From a virus, in IMG/VR virus record IMGVR_UViG_3300025425_000184, positions 1 through 22,154 of that record: DNA of 22,154 nucleotides; one strand, written 5' to 3'. Positions 7,642 to 14,811 of the stretch are shown here, one piece after another. The position numbers and the translations under genes were made by a program. Below the pieces are notes generated by a model that was given only the letters and a program-made list of their open reading frames with translations, was not told the DNA's origin and ran no database searches. Numbering within the stretch: the first letter of the stretch is position 1; each line of letters starts with the position of its first letter.

Positions 7642-8250
7642 TGTGATTGATTTATAGTTAAACATTATTAATTTATTTTTCGAGGCCGTGACAGCCTTTA
7701 ATTCCTTTTCGTAGTACCCATGAGCGAAACCTAGTTCAACCGCTTGACTACCGATGTCTGTTTCTTGAGACATCAAAGCGAGTAGCGTTGAATCTTTAAG
7801 CCCCGTCTTTTCCTTGTAGATCGCTACTAGTTCCGCATCCATCGCCTCGAAGTCTGCTTTGAGTTCGGTCAGCGTATTAGCGTTCAATGTCATGTCCTCG
7901 ATCTCTTTGCCTTTGATCCATGCATTATGAATGGTCATGTTAGGCGTTTGATCTTTTGTCACTAGTCTATTTTTTCCAGCTAAGAAAACAATAGAGGCAA
8001 TCGAAGAAGCGTTAATTGATACCGTTGTAATATCCAACCCCTTTAACAGATTGTACATCTTCATTCCTTCTTCTACCATGCCACCGACCGAATCAATAAA
8101 GACAGTCGCTTCGCTAACGCCTTGAAGGTCGCGGACTAGATCATCATATGAATATGTCGGCAGACTTGAGTCCTCAAAATCTTGTTCAAATTCTTGCGGA
8201 GTAATTACGCCTCGTATAAAGATTTCCTTCACTTTTTTTGCTTTATACAA
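7036..8250 (-). CDS. ClpP-type prohead protease with C-terminal scaffold region
   Basis: Residues 1-185 are a ClpP-like (S14) serine protease: FIDSVGGMVEEG (51-62) is the oxyanion-side loop, Ser83 in NASSIASIVFLAG is the nucleophile, His108 in NMTIHNAW is the base, and Asp165 near AVELGF is the likely third residue, though this loop is shorter than in ClpP. Residues about 204-404 are charged and coiled-coil-rich, typical of a scaffold. It matures the prohead and helps assemble the capsid encoded just downstream. There is no ATG near the N-terminus: the frame opens at TTG (8250), with GTG at 8232 as an alternative that gives a more usual beginning (KEIFIRGVI). A stop lies four codons upstream of the TTG, so the start is restricted to these. 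Confidence 0.85.
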   Translation of the reverse strand: MYKAKKVKEIFIRGVITPQEFEQDFEDSSLPTYSYDDLVRDLQGVSEATVFIDSVGGMVEEGMKMYNLLKGLDITTVSINASSIASIVFLAGKNRLVTKDQTPNMTIHNAWIKGKEIEDMTLNANTLTELKADFEAMDAELVAIYKEKTGLKDSTLLALMSQETDIGSQAVELGFAHGYYEKELKAVTASKNKLIMFNYKSITMATEAAEKRLTTIEAMLKGLKNLFTGSAKNMIVKLNDGTTELFVYSEDGEFEGKRAVIASEGMPTEENAPEGEHTLEDGRVITIGADGVVVSVAEAVDGEALASQIVALEEEKKAMEDDKEKMSNEIKALKAQIVEKEKDFDSKVSEINEQMKALKTEVMGGGDTKVLLKAASITNEDFSKMSIVEKTRQLAMQKARNLNS

Positions 8251-8265
8251 AAATCCTTATATTTG
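8237..8265 (+). promoter_or_regulatory. Bacteroidota-type promoter of the plus-strand cassette
   Basis: TTTG at 8237-8240 as the -33 element and a perfect TATATTTG at 8258-8265 as the -7 element, 17 bp apart, matching the TTG-N17-23-TAnnTTTG consensus of Bacteroidota sigma factors. The ATG of the ribbon-helix-helix gene follows 18 nt later. The promoter overlaps the 5' end of the divergent protease gene. Confidence 0.7.
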
Positions 8266-8283
8266 GTAAACAATCCTTGAAAC

Positions 8284-8448
8284 ATGGCCATAAAAGAATC
8301 GAAAGATGTTAATACGAGAGTAGTCAGGGCTTTAGTTCCTAATTCAATGGAGCAAGAGTTCACAGAAATAGCCGAGCGCAGAAAAGTATCTAAGAGTAGC
8401 GTGATCAGAAAAGCTATTTGTGAGTTCAATAAAAAGTGGCGACTGTGA
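8284..8448 (+). CDS. Small ribbon-helix-helix DNA-binding protein
   Basis: A 54-residue protein: a basic N-terminal strand (DVNTRVVRALVP) followed by two helices (SMEQEFTEIAERRKV and KSSVIRKAICEFNKKW), the classical Arc/MetJ/CopG ribbon-helix-helix plan. Such proteins dimerise and bind short palindromes. A consensus promoter lies 18 nt upstream and it is the first gene of a plus-strand cassette inserted in an otherwise minus-strand late region. That makes it a good candidate regulator of this cassette, of the overlapping protease gene, or of the palindromes at 8466-8510, 9357-9372 and 20910-20925. The minus-strand frame covering 8229-8525 is a shadow. Confidence 0.8.
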   Translation: MAIKESKDVNTRVVRALVPNSMEQEFTEIAERRKVSKSSVIRKAICEFNKKWRL

Positions 8449-8465
8449 TGTATTTTGAAATAACT

Positions 8466-8510
8466 CCTACCTTTTCCGAACCTTATTGCGTAACCTTCGT
8501 AAAAGGTAGG
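8466..8510 (+). promoter_or_regulatory. Large inverted repeat in the leader between the regulator and the 114-aa gene
   Basis: CCTACCTTTT (8466-8475) and AAAAGGTAGG (8501-8510) are perfect 10-bp inverted repeats; after one mismatch the stem continues with CGAA/TTCG around a 15-nt loop. The direct repeat AACCTT occurs twice within the loop region. Outer bases GTGAT (8445-8449) and ATCAC (8520-8524) could extend the structure. It ends 16 nt before the ATG at 8527, so it may be an operator or an RNA switch. No T-run follows it, so it is not a simple terminator. Confidence 0.5.
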
Positions 8511-8526
8511 TAACGAACATATCACT

Positions 8527-8871
8527 ATGGAAGATTTAAAATTTAAGACGCTAAGCGTAGCGCATTCAAAGGCGATTCAAAAACGGCTCTTTAAACTAGG
8601 TTGTAAATGGGCTGGGTCTTTAGACCAAGAAATTGGTAACGCTGAAGGACTTTGTATCTATGTTTATGACAATAGGATGTATCACAACTTTTCAAAAGAT
8701 CCCTTTATTGATTACTCAGGTAAGTCGGCCACGCTTGATGATCTGTATAATGAATCCGTTATTAATCCAAAAAATGAAGATGCAAATAAAACTAAGATTG
8801 ATTCGTTAACGGTCGAAGTTGAACGGCTTTCAAAGCTTGTACATAAAATAGAAACAGACTTAGCTAAATAA
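8527..8871 (+). CDS. Conserved-type phage hypothetical protein, 114 aa
   Basis: The N-terminal part (SKAIQKRLFKLGCKWAGS, then YVYDNRMYHNFSKD, ATLDDLYNES) has the pattern of a widespread small phage protein family in which a helix and a GxxW motif precede short beta strands and a T-L-x-D-L motif. The C-terminus (about 83-114) is a predicted coiled coil. No enzymatic residues are recognised. It is the second gene of the plus-strand cassette, follows the large leader hairpin, and is separated from the next gene by 2 nt. Function unknown. Confidence 0.7.
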   Translation: MEDLKFKTLSVAHSKAIQKRLFKLGCKWAGSLDQEIGNAEGLCIYVYDNRMYHNFSKDPFIDYSGKSATLDDLYNESVINPKNEDANKTKIDSLTVEVERLSKLVHKIETDLAK

Positions 8872-8873
8872 AT

Positions 8874-9149
8874 ATGAAAATAATTAAATCGCTTTTTAAG
8901 ATAAAAGAAGAAACTTTATTTGACAAGAAAGGCAATGTTACATTAACAGAAGATTCTGCTTATTTAATGGATTGTATTTTAACAATATACGCTTCTGGAA
9001 TAGAAGTAAAAACATTGCATAGGCTTAATTTAGAGCTATACAGGTGTGGTGTATACATAAGTTACCCTGACCTTAAAAAGGTTATTACTTACCTATGTAA
9101 CGAAGGGCTATTATCTAAGCTAACCGATGATCTTGTAACTCTAAAATAA
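8874..9149 (+). CDS. Hypothetical protein, 91 aa, possible winged-helix fold
   Basis: It begins with a lysine-rich stretch (MKIIKSLFKIKEE), followed by alternating helices and a final pattern (YPDLKKVITYLCNEGLLSKL, DDLVTLK) like the recognition helix and wing of a winged-helix protein. It is not assigned to a family. It is 2 nt downstream of the 114-aa gene, and its TAA overlaps the ATG of the next gene by one base (TAATG), so the three are translationally coupled. Confidence 0.65.
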   Translation: MKIIKSLFKIKEETLFDKKGNVTLTEDSAYLMDCILTIYASGIEVKTLHRLNLELYRCGVYISYPDLKKVITYLCNEGLLSKLTDDLVTLK

Positions 9150-9295
9150 TGAGCAACCGAATAGGCCAAAATAAGCTATACGCCAACGGCATGAAGTCCA
9201 CTCCGTACTACCTTCGTCAGGGCTTTGTATTCGACTACGATAAGAAGCCGACCGAAAAGTTATTGATTAAAAATGGTGAAAAGGTTAAGGTATAA
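9149..9295 (+). CDS. Hypothetical small basic protein, 48 aa
   Basis: An open frame of 48 codons from the ATG overlapping the previous stop to the TAA at 9293. The product (MSNRIGQNKLYANGMKS, YYLRQGFVFDYDKKP, ending GEKVKV) is basic, with no membrane segment or Cys motif. Support comes from the tight TAATG coupling and from the fact that it fills the space up to the duplicated leader. Not recognised. Confidence 0.55.
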   Translation: MSNRIGQNKLYANGMKSTPYYLRQGFVFDYDKKPTEKLLIKNGEKVKV

Positions 9296-9391
9296 ACCGT
9301 CTGTATAATAATGATGCCACTCGTATAAACTAGACTAACAAGTTTCGATGCCTTGCGTATATTTGAATATACAAAACGATAAGAACATGAC
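9296..9391 (+). promoter_or_regulatory. Duplicated 96-nt leader, copy 1, with promoter and palindrome
   Basis: This aligns without gaps to 20891-20986 (minus strand). Conserved blocks are TGTATAATAAT, CCACTCGTRTAAA, then 23 variable bases, then a 3' block from TTGCG to the ATG. It contains TATATTTG (9358-9365), a perfect -7 box, inside the near-perfect palindrome GTATATTTGAATATAC (9357-9372). The start of the 78-aa gene is at 9387, about 15-18 nt behind the expected transcription start. The -33 element is not obvious. Confidence 0.7.
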
Positions 9392-9623
9392 AAACACAGA
9401 AACGGGATACACAGAAATGGGAAACAGCGCAGCATTTACAAGCAATAGAGAGGTAATCTTAGCTATCACAGAGGTCACTCAAGATAACTTATGGAGGTTC
9501 TCAGTAAAGTTAATGAGAACACTAAAAGAAGGTATTATAACCACAGATCAAATGGGTGGTCATATAGAGTGTTTTACAAGACACTGCAAAGCGGAAAAAA
9601 TAAACATGAACTACCCTTCATGA
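9387..9623 (+). CDS. Hypothetical protein, 78 aa, behind the duplicated leader
   Basis: Product begins MTNTETGYTEMGNSAAFTSN and ends KAEKINMNYPS; soluble, no recognised motif. The frame also opens further upstream at 9348, but the DNA between 9348 and 9386 belongs to the leader shared with 20891-20986, so the second ATG is preferred. It ends 7 nt before the convergent terminator. It has no visible similarity to the 72-aa protein behind the other leader copy, so the control region rather than the gene is shared. Confidence 0.6.
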   Translation: MTNTETGYTEMGNSAAFTSNREVILAITEVTQDNLWRFSVKLMRTLKEGIITTDQMGGHIECFTRHCKAEKINMNYPS

Positions 9624-9629
9624 ACATTC

Positions 9630-9660
9630 AAAAAAGGCTACTCTAATCGGTAGCCTTTTT
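9630..9660. terminator. Bidirectional terminator between cassette and tail operon
   Basis: A-run, GGCTAC (9636-9641), 8-nt loop, GTAGCC (9650-9655), T-run. With A/T tracts on both sides it works in both directions and ends both the plus-strand cassette and the minus-strand tail operon. The tape measure stop codon is embedded in its edge. Confidence 0.9.
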
Positions 9661-11995
9661 ATTGCAACCTACTCTCTACCCTTACTTTATTTCTGCTATT
9701 CGCCTTAGCTTGAATGTCAATGACCGATACAACGGGTGAAGGCATATTCTCAATAGCCGAAATGATAGCATTAATATCAAAGCCAGCATTAGCCCCGCTT
9801 GCAGACCTTCCAACAAATCCCCCGTCCGCATATCCTTTGAGCCTTGAAGATTCTAACGAGCCAATCAAGCCCGAAAACTTAGGGCTTTGGACTTGCCATT
9901 TAGGAACTACATATTCGTTTTCGTGAACTATGCCCGCTTGTCTGAATCCAGTTTCGTCTGAGTAGCCGTATCCGTTTCCAGTATGCCCACCGTCCGCAAA
10001 CGATCTTCGGCCTGTCTGTCTTCCTCCAGTAGAAGGGACTCTTGAAGTTCCTGTTTGAGCTTGTGCTGGCGGCACATTTGTAGAAGCGATCTTAGCTATT
10101 TGAACCGCGCCCGATATACCCGTTAATACTGCAAGTGGTATATTTGGCAAAGCTTGAGACACGGCTGTAGCTGTATTTATAAAGGCTTGAATACCCGCAA
10201 ATATTTTACCCGCTGCGGTTTCCCTTCCGAGTGATTCGATAGCAAAGTTAACAGCAAAGTTTGCAAGGTCTACTTTACCCTGTGCAACCGCGCTATTTTG
10301 AGCATCCAAAGCATCGGATGCCATTTGATTCGCTTTTAATTGCGCATCTAAACTAGAGGCTCTAATGCCTTGAATTTCATCTTCAGCGGATTGAATGATT
10401 GCGACTCGTTCGGCTTCGCTGATTGTCAAATCATTGTTAGCGTCATCGATTGCCAGTTGAGCATTAATCATTCTGATAGCTATTGCGCCCGCTTCGATCT
10501 CTGTTAAGCTGTCTTCATATTCTTGCTTAGATATTAATCCGTTCGCGTATCGTTCCTTTAGGTCGTTAATTTCGCGATCAGCAGTCACTAGCATTCTTTG
10601 CTCTTTAGCTTCTTCGAACTCGATATCCATTTCTTCAAATGAAATGAGCGCGTCTAGTTGGTCATCTCTTCTTTTTTCAAATGCCTCTTTAGCTATGGCC
10701 GTTCTTTTGTCGGTTTCTTGTTGAATGATTTGTGTTTGTTCACGGATCAAGCTGTTTTCATTTGTTAGCTGTTCGCTACGTTGTGAGTTTACACGCTCTT
10801 GTATTTCAAGTATTTTAAGTTCCGCTTCTGCTTTTTTGTCTAGGTTCGCTGTGCTATCTCCTTCGGCTTTGATTCTTAATTCTGAAATTTCTAAAGCCCT
10901 TTGAGCCAATAACAATTCCGATTCAGCTTGATCTTTTAATAAAGCCCCTAAATCTTTGTTAGCCTTAATACGATCAGGCATTGACTTAGATTCATCGTCT
11001 CTTAGCTGACGAAGCTTTTCGGCTTGAGTTTGAAATTCTAATTGAAGTTTTCCTTGTTGCCTTCTAATACCATTTAGTTCTGCTTCGGCTTTAGCTAGTT
11101 GAGCCGTGGCGATAGACGTTTCCTTAATCTTCTCTGTTAACACACCTAACGCAACCGATGCTTTATCAAATCCAAAAAATGACAATGCGTTCTGAACTTG
11201 CTTTGAAACTTTTTCAACAACAGCCCCTAATATTTCAAACCCTTTTGCAACGCCCTCAACTAAGAATGTTGCAACGGGTTCAAGCGCACTAAGTACGCCT
11301 CCTAATATTCCTTTGAATACATTCATGACAGAAGCCAATGCAGCACTACCTTCTTCGCTTCTGTTTAGTGAAGCGGTGAATAATTTAAATAACCCTACGA
11401 CCGAACCGATGACCAAAGCAACCGCGCCAATCGCAGCCCCTAATGGAGTAGCCAAGAATTTTAACGAAGCAACCGTTGCGGCTCTCAATCCGCTAACCAT
11501 TCCAACTAACCCCTGACCAAATGAACCCGTTGCCCCGACCGCTTCTTTTATTGAATCGGTATAGTTTCCAACATTTCGTCTAGTGTCGCCTGTGGCTTTT
11601 TCTTCTTTCTTTAATATTTCTGTTAACTCTAACTTTCGCTTTCCTAGCTTTTTAGATTCTTCTGAGTTTGCACCTTCTGCATCCGTAACCTTTGCCCATT
11701 GCTGAGACACTAACGACAGTTCTGCTCTTAGCTTTTCAATGGTTCCAGAACTTTGGCTTTGTATTTTGTTGTTTGCTATAACGACTCTTTCATTTTCTCT
11801 TAGGCTTTTACTATTTTCTTTTATCGTAATGTTGTTTTTGGTGATTGCCACGGAGTTATCTCCCTCAGCTTTGGATAGTTCTTTATTCGCTAGTCTTAAT
11901 TTATCGATCTCTCTACGCGCTTCGGCTGCTGCTGAAATTGCTTCCTCAACTTGTTTTTGGTCTATCCCGATGCTTAATAAAATATTCTCTTCCAT
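9659..11995 (-). CDS. Tail tape measure protein
   Basis: 778 residues. Residues 12-135 are charged and coiled-coil. Residues about 165-206 contain a long hydrophobic stretch (LKFLATPLGAAIGAVALVIG, then SVVGLFKLF), typical of tape measure proteins that later enter the host membrane. A second hydrophobic, Ala-rich region lies near 590-640 and a long coiled coil at about 290-560. The C-terminus has the repeated FADGGHTG / YADGGFVG motif and ENEYVVP seen in many tape measures. The protein sets tail length and may help DNA cross the membrane. It follows the 709-aa tail gene by 2 nt and is the last gene of the operon, which is unusual because tape measures normally precede the baseplate genes. Confidence 0.9.
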   Translation of the reverse strand: MEENILLSIGIDQKQVEEAISAAAEARREIDKLRLANKELSKAEGDNSVAITKNNITIKENSKSLRENERVVIANNKIQSQSSGTIEKLRAELSLVSQQWAKVTDAEGANSEESKKLGKRKLELTEILKKEEKATGDTRRNVGNYTDSIKEAVGATGSFGQGLVGMVSGLRAATVASLKFLATPLGAAIGAVALVIGSVVGLFKLFTASLNRSEEGSAALASVMNVFKGILGGVLSALEPVATFLVEGVAKGFEILGAVVEKVSKQVQNALSFFGFDKASVALGVLTEKIKETSIATAQLAKAEAELNGIRRQQGKLQLEFQTQAEKLRQLRDDESKSMPDRIKANKDLGALLKDQAESELLLAQRALEISELRIKAEGDSTANLDKKAEAELKILEIQERVNSQRSEQLTNENSLIREQTQIIQQETDKRTAIAKEAFEKRRDDQLDALISFEEMDIEFEEAKEQRMLVTADREINDLKERYANGLISKQEYEDSLTEIEAGAIAIRMINAQLAIDDANNDLTISEAERVAIIQSAEDEIQGIRASSLDAQLKANQMASDALDAQNSAVAQGKVDLANFAVNFAIESLGRETAAGKIFAGIQAFINTATAVSQALPNIPLAVLTGISGAVQIAKIASTNVPPAQAQTGTSRVPSTGGRQTGRRSFADGGHTGNGYGYSDETGFRQAGIVHENEYVVPKWQVQSPKFSGLIGSLESSRLKGYADGGFVGRSASGANAGFDINAIISAIENMPSPVVSVIDIQAKANSRNKVRVESRLQ

Positions 11996-11997
11996 TG

Positions 11998-14127
11998 CTA
12001 TAGTCTTATGAGCGTTACTAAGGTGCTTTCGCTTGCTGTTAAATTAAACTCGCTTACGTTGTTGATGTAAAAGTAATCATTAAAGTAGTCTATCCATATT
12101 GGTATCGTGCTGTCAAAGTTCTCAATATCAACTGTGGTTAGTCTTATAAAGCATTCAACTACTTTTGTTTTTTTCGTTGCGTCATTGAGTAAACTAAATC
12201 TTTGGTTTAGCACGTTTTGAAAAAGTATATTATTATTGGCTACTTCGTAATTAGCTGCAATAGTAGTGCCCCCAGTTATCTGCAATAGACTAGTTGTTGA
12301 TCTGTTAAGCTTGACTATTCTAGTTTTAAAGCCTTCAATCTTAGCGTCTGGGTCTAAGTTGTAATTCGTGCCGTCAAATATGTATTTGTTGCCCGTGAAG
12401 ATTTTAGCCATACTACGCGTGTCATTTAATAACGTCAAGTCAATAGCGCACAAAGAGAACGGTGCGGTGTATACTTCGCTTTCCAAGTCTATTGTAGTGT
12501 CAGCTATTGAAAATGTTCCGCGTCCGTAATTGGTTAAAGCCGATAAGAACGGATCGCTTTCGTCATTCGAATATTGGAAGTAGTTACTTTGAGCGTAGTT
12601 GCCTAGCTTAAATGAAACCTTTGGTTTTGTGCTTAGGTCTAGTTTTTCAGACCAGTCCAACGCGTTCGGCTTGTTATTAACTACGTCATTAACACGAACG
12701 AGTTCTATTGTCTTGTTGTATTCATCAACCTTTGGAAACACGCCCATAACATTGCACGTGTAAAGAAATGCGTTACCTACGTTAATATCTTCAAATGAAT
12801 CTAAGACATTAACAGTCGAGGGTATAATGGCATTATCGATTTGCTCAATGTTCATGCTAAAATCTGAAAAACTAAACGACCCTAGATTATCCGTCACCGC
12901 TGCGGGCTTGGTTTCAAGTGGACTAAATTCAATTTCGCTTTCGATCTTCCATACCATCACAAAGTTAGTGGCCGTCCCCGCTATCGATGCCAGAAATCCA
13001 GCGTTCAAAACCTCGATGTTAATAGGTATTGTTGGCGAATATATTTCTTGAGTTAGGTTAGTCGTTCCGTTTTGGTCTATGTAAGTCGCTGTGTAATATT
13101 CATATTCAAAGCTAAATGCGATACCATCAACGGCTCCCGTAGTCTTGTTGTATACATCCATTTGTATACGCATTATCGCAGATGTAACGAATAGATTTCG
13201 ATAGAAAGACTGTGGGCTATTTGTTGTAAACTGACCGTTTAGATTAAACTCAAACGTAGTCAGTGCTGAATATGTAGACGGAAAGTTATAACCGAAAGTT
13301 ATATACCCAAGCCCCGTTATTGTCGTGTCTCGATAAAGCCCGTCCGCGTCTGTAATTACGCTTGGAAAGTTTATCGGTGCTTTAACAATCGAGTTATCAA
13401 TGTAAACGGATTCCTTAACAGATAGCAATCCGAAAGGCAAAACACCGTTTATAAATTCATAATCAACAATGTAGTCGTTATTTGTACCTACCACATTCTT
13501 AGCGGGTATCGCTAAAGTACTGTACACGTCATCCGTCCATAAGTCGCCAATAGTCCTATACCCGATCAGCTCAATAGCCGAATCGATAATGAACTTTAGA
13601 TAAAGCGATGGCAGAAAAAAGTCGTATCGATAAGTCGATGTGTCGGCCTTGTCAAAGAATCCGTAATCAATGTTAGGATATACTATTCCTGTTGACTTGT
13701 CACGCAACGCCTCGACTCCCGCAATGCTGTAGTCATGTGTTAACGGTGTTAGGTAGTCCGCTAAGCTAGTTAAGCTAACCGATTTGATTAGCTGAAAGAA
13801 ATTACCGTCCCCGCTTTTAATGCTTAGTTGATAGTTGTTACCGTCAAAGCCCTCTAACGTGGCTACACCGTTGACCACTTCAGACCCGTCCACGTCAATG
13901 ATTGCAGTCAGTGACTTGTAAGGTTCGTCATTTGTTGAGTTGATTAATTCAGAGACGTTTAATATGTCTCTATTCTTTTGATTGTTGGCTGGGACGTTAA
14001 AGATGTTCGAAAAACTAGCCGAACGGATTCCTAAAGTCAAAAGGTCATACCCTATTACTGAGTATACTATTGGTTCGTTTCCACTTAGGTGGATGCGTTC
14101 GCCTTCGATCTTTATGTTCGTGTTCAT
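11998..14127 (-). CDS. Large tail / baseplate protein (hub-like)
   Basis: 709 residues, beta-rich, no membrane segment. The N-terminus (LTLGIRSASFSNIFNVPANN followed by QKN) matches the pattern of tail or baseplate proteins of Bacteroidota phages, in which an R-x-A-x-F-x-x-x-F-x-x-P motif leads into the first domain. Later parts have Tyr/Asn-rich strands and a VFPKVDEYNKTIELVRVN segment, as in hub proteins. It overlaps the upstream 60-aa gene by 4 nt and abuts the tape measure gene. Likely role: distal tail or baseplate hub. No hydrolase signature is seen. Confidence 0.65.
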   Translation of the reverse strand: MNTNIKIEGERIHLSGNEPIVYSVIGYDLLTLGIRSASFSNIFNVPANNQKNRDILNVSELINSTNDEPYKSLTAIIDVDGSEVVNGVATLEGFDGNNYQLSIKSGDGNFFQLIKSVSLTSLADYLTPLTHDYSIAGVEALRDKSTGIVYPNIDYGFFDKADTSTYRYDFFLPSLYLKFIIDSAIELIGYRTIGDLWTDDVYSTLAIPAKNVVGTNNDYIVDYEFINGVLPFGLLSVKESVYIDNSIVKAPINFPSVITDADGLYRDTTITGLGYITFGYNFPSTYSALTTFEFNLNGQFTTNSPQSFYRNLFVTSAIMRIQMDVYNKTTGAVDGIAFSFEYEYYTATYIDQNGTTNLTQEIYSPTIPINIEVLNAGFLASIAGTATNFVMVWKIESEIEFSPLETKPAAVTDNLGSFSFSDFSMNIEQIDNAIIPSTVNVLDSFEDINVGNAFLYTCNVMGVFPKVDEYNKTIELVRVNDVVNNKPNALDWSEKLDLSTKPKVSFKLGNYAQSNYFQYSNDESDPFLSALTNYGRGTFSIADTTIDLESEVYTAPFSLCAIDLTLLNDTRSMAKIFTGNKYIFDGTNYNLDPDAKIEGFKTRIVKLNRSTTSLLQITGGTTIAANYEVANNNILFQNVLNQRFSLLNDATKKTKVVECFIRLTTVDIENFDSTIPIWIDYFNDYFYINNVSEFNLTASESTLVTLIRL

Positions 14128-14306
14128 TTATCTTTTCCGTATTCGTTCTCGATTGTGATATGCGCTTGGTCATCCCAAGCTAAAGCCCTATTTAAAACGA
14201 TAGCCCTCCCACTTGCGTTCAATTCGTTCATAGACTTAGCAAATTCTGTTAAAGTGTTCTTTGTTTCGTTTAGAACTGTGACTAAGTTGTTAGTTTCTTT
14301 GCTCAT
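14124..14306 (-). CDS. Hypothetical small protein, 60 aa
   Basis: A short, helical protein (NNLVTVLNETKNTLTEFAKS) with a mixed-charge C-terminus; no motif recognised. It overlaps the 709-aa gene by 4 nt, so it is probably translated with it. Its start region (CGACATGAGCAAAGAA) is identical to that of the 164-aa gene 500 bp upstream. Confidence 0.55.
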   Translation of the reverse strand: MSKETNNLVTVLNETKNTLTEFAKSMNELNASGRAIVLNRALAWDDQAHITIENEYGKDK

Positions 14307-14311
14307 GTCGA

Positions 14312-14806
14312 TTATCCTTTAGTACAATGTTCTGATAAGTCTTTGTCAAAAGATTCCATAAAATCTGCTTTGATTAGTTCCAAGTCGCTGTTAACAACGT
14401 ATTGTCCGTTAACGTCATAGAGCCAAATACCTTTGTTGAATAGTATTTCAAAGTTGTTTTTTTTAATAAACTTGTTTGTCTGTTTTTGAGATAAGTTTCT
14501 TAAAACGTGTTTTTTTCTATCCTCGTCAAACCCGATATACATCTTAACATTTAAGTCGCAAACCCATAAGGCTTCCCCTAATATGTCACATTTAATTGCA
14601 ACGATATACTCATTATCTTCGTTTCGATAGTATTTTGTTTCGCAAATGATAGCATCGTTTTGATCTATTGAATCCATGTGGACATACCTAGTCTCTGAAG
14701 TAAGCCCTTTAAATGCTAAGTAAGAAAGTATGTCTTCCATATTTTCTGTTGGTTCACATATTTGCTTAGTACGTTCTATGTATGCTTCTTTTTGTTCTTT
14801 GCTCAT
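14312..14806 (-). CDS. Hypothetical protein, 164 aa, possible inserted accessory gene
   Basis: A charged protein with several Cys (ICEPTENMEDILSY, CDILGEALWVCDLNVK); no domain recognised and no membrane segment. It is more AT-rich by eye than the tail genes on either side. It shares its first four residues and 16 nt of start context with the 60-aa gene directly downstream, so gene plus spacer forms a 500-bp unit bounded by direct repeats. It is not obviously structural, and may be an accessory insertion in the tail operon. Confidence 0.6.
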   Translation of the reverse strand: MSKEQKEAYIERTKQICEPTENMEDILSYLAFKGLTSETRYVHMDSIDQNDAIICETKYYRNEDNEYIVAIKCDILGEALWVCDLNVKMYIGFDEDRKKHVLRNLSQKQTNKFIKKNNFEILFNKGIWLYDVNGQYVVNSDLELIKADFMESFDKDLSEHCTKG

Positions 14807-14811
14807 GTCGT

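Noticed and set aside
7259-7657. Plus-strand frame of 132 aa, Ser/Ile/Phe-rich
   Set aside because: Shadow of the scaffold part of the protease gene; composition is that of an antisense of Lys/Glu-rich coding DNA.
8229-8525. Minus-strand frame of 98 aa
   Set aside because: It is antisense to the well-formed ribbon-helix-helix gene and its promoter, and its product looks like random hydrophobic sequence.
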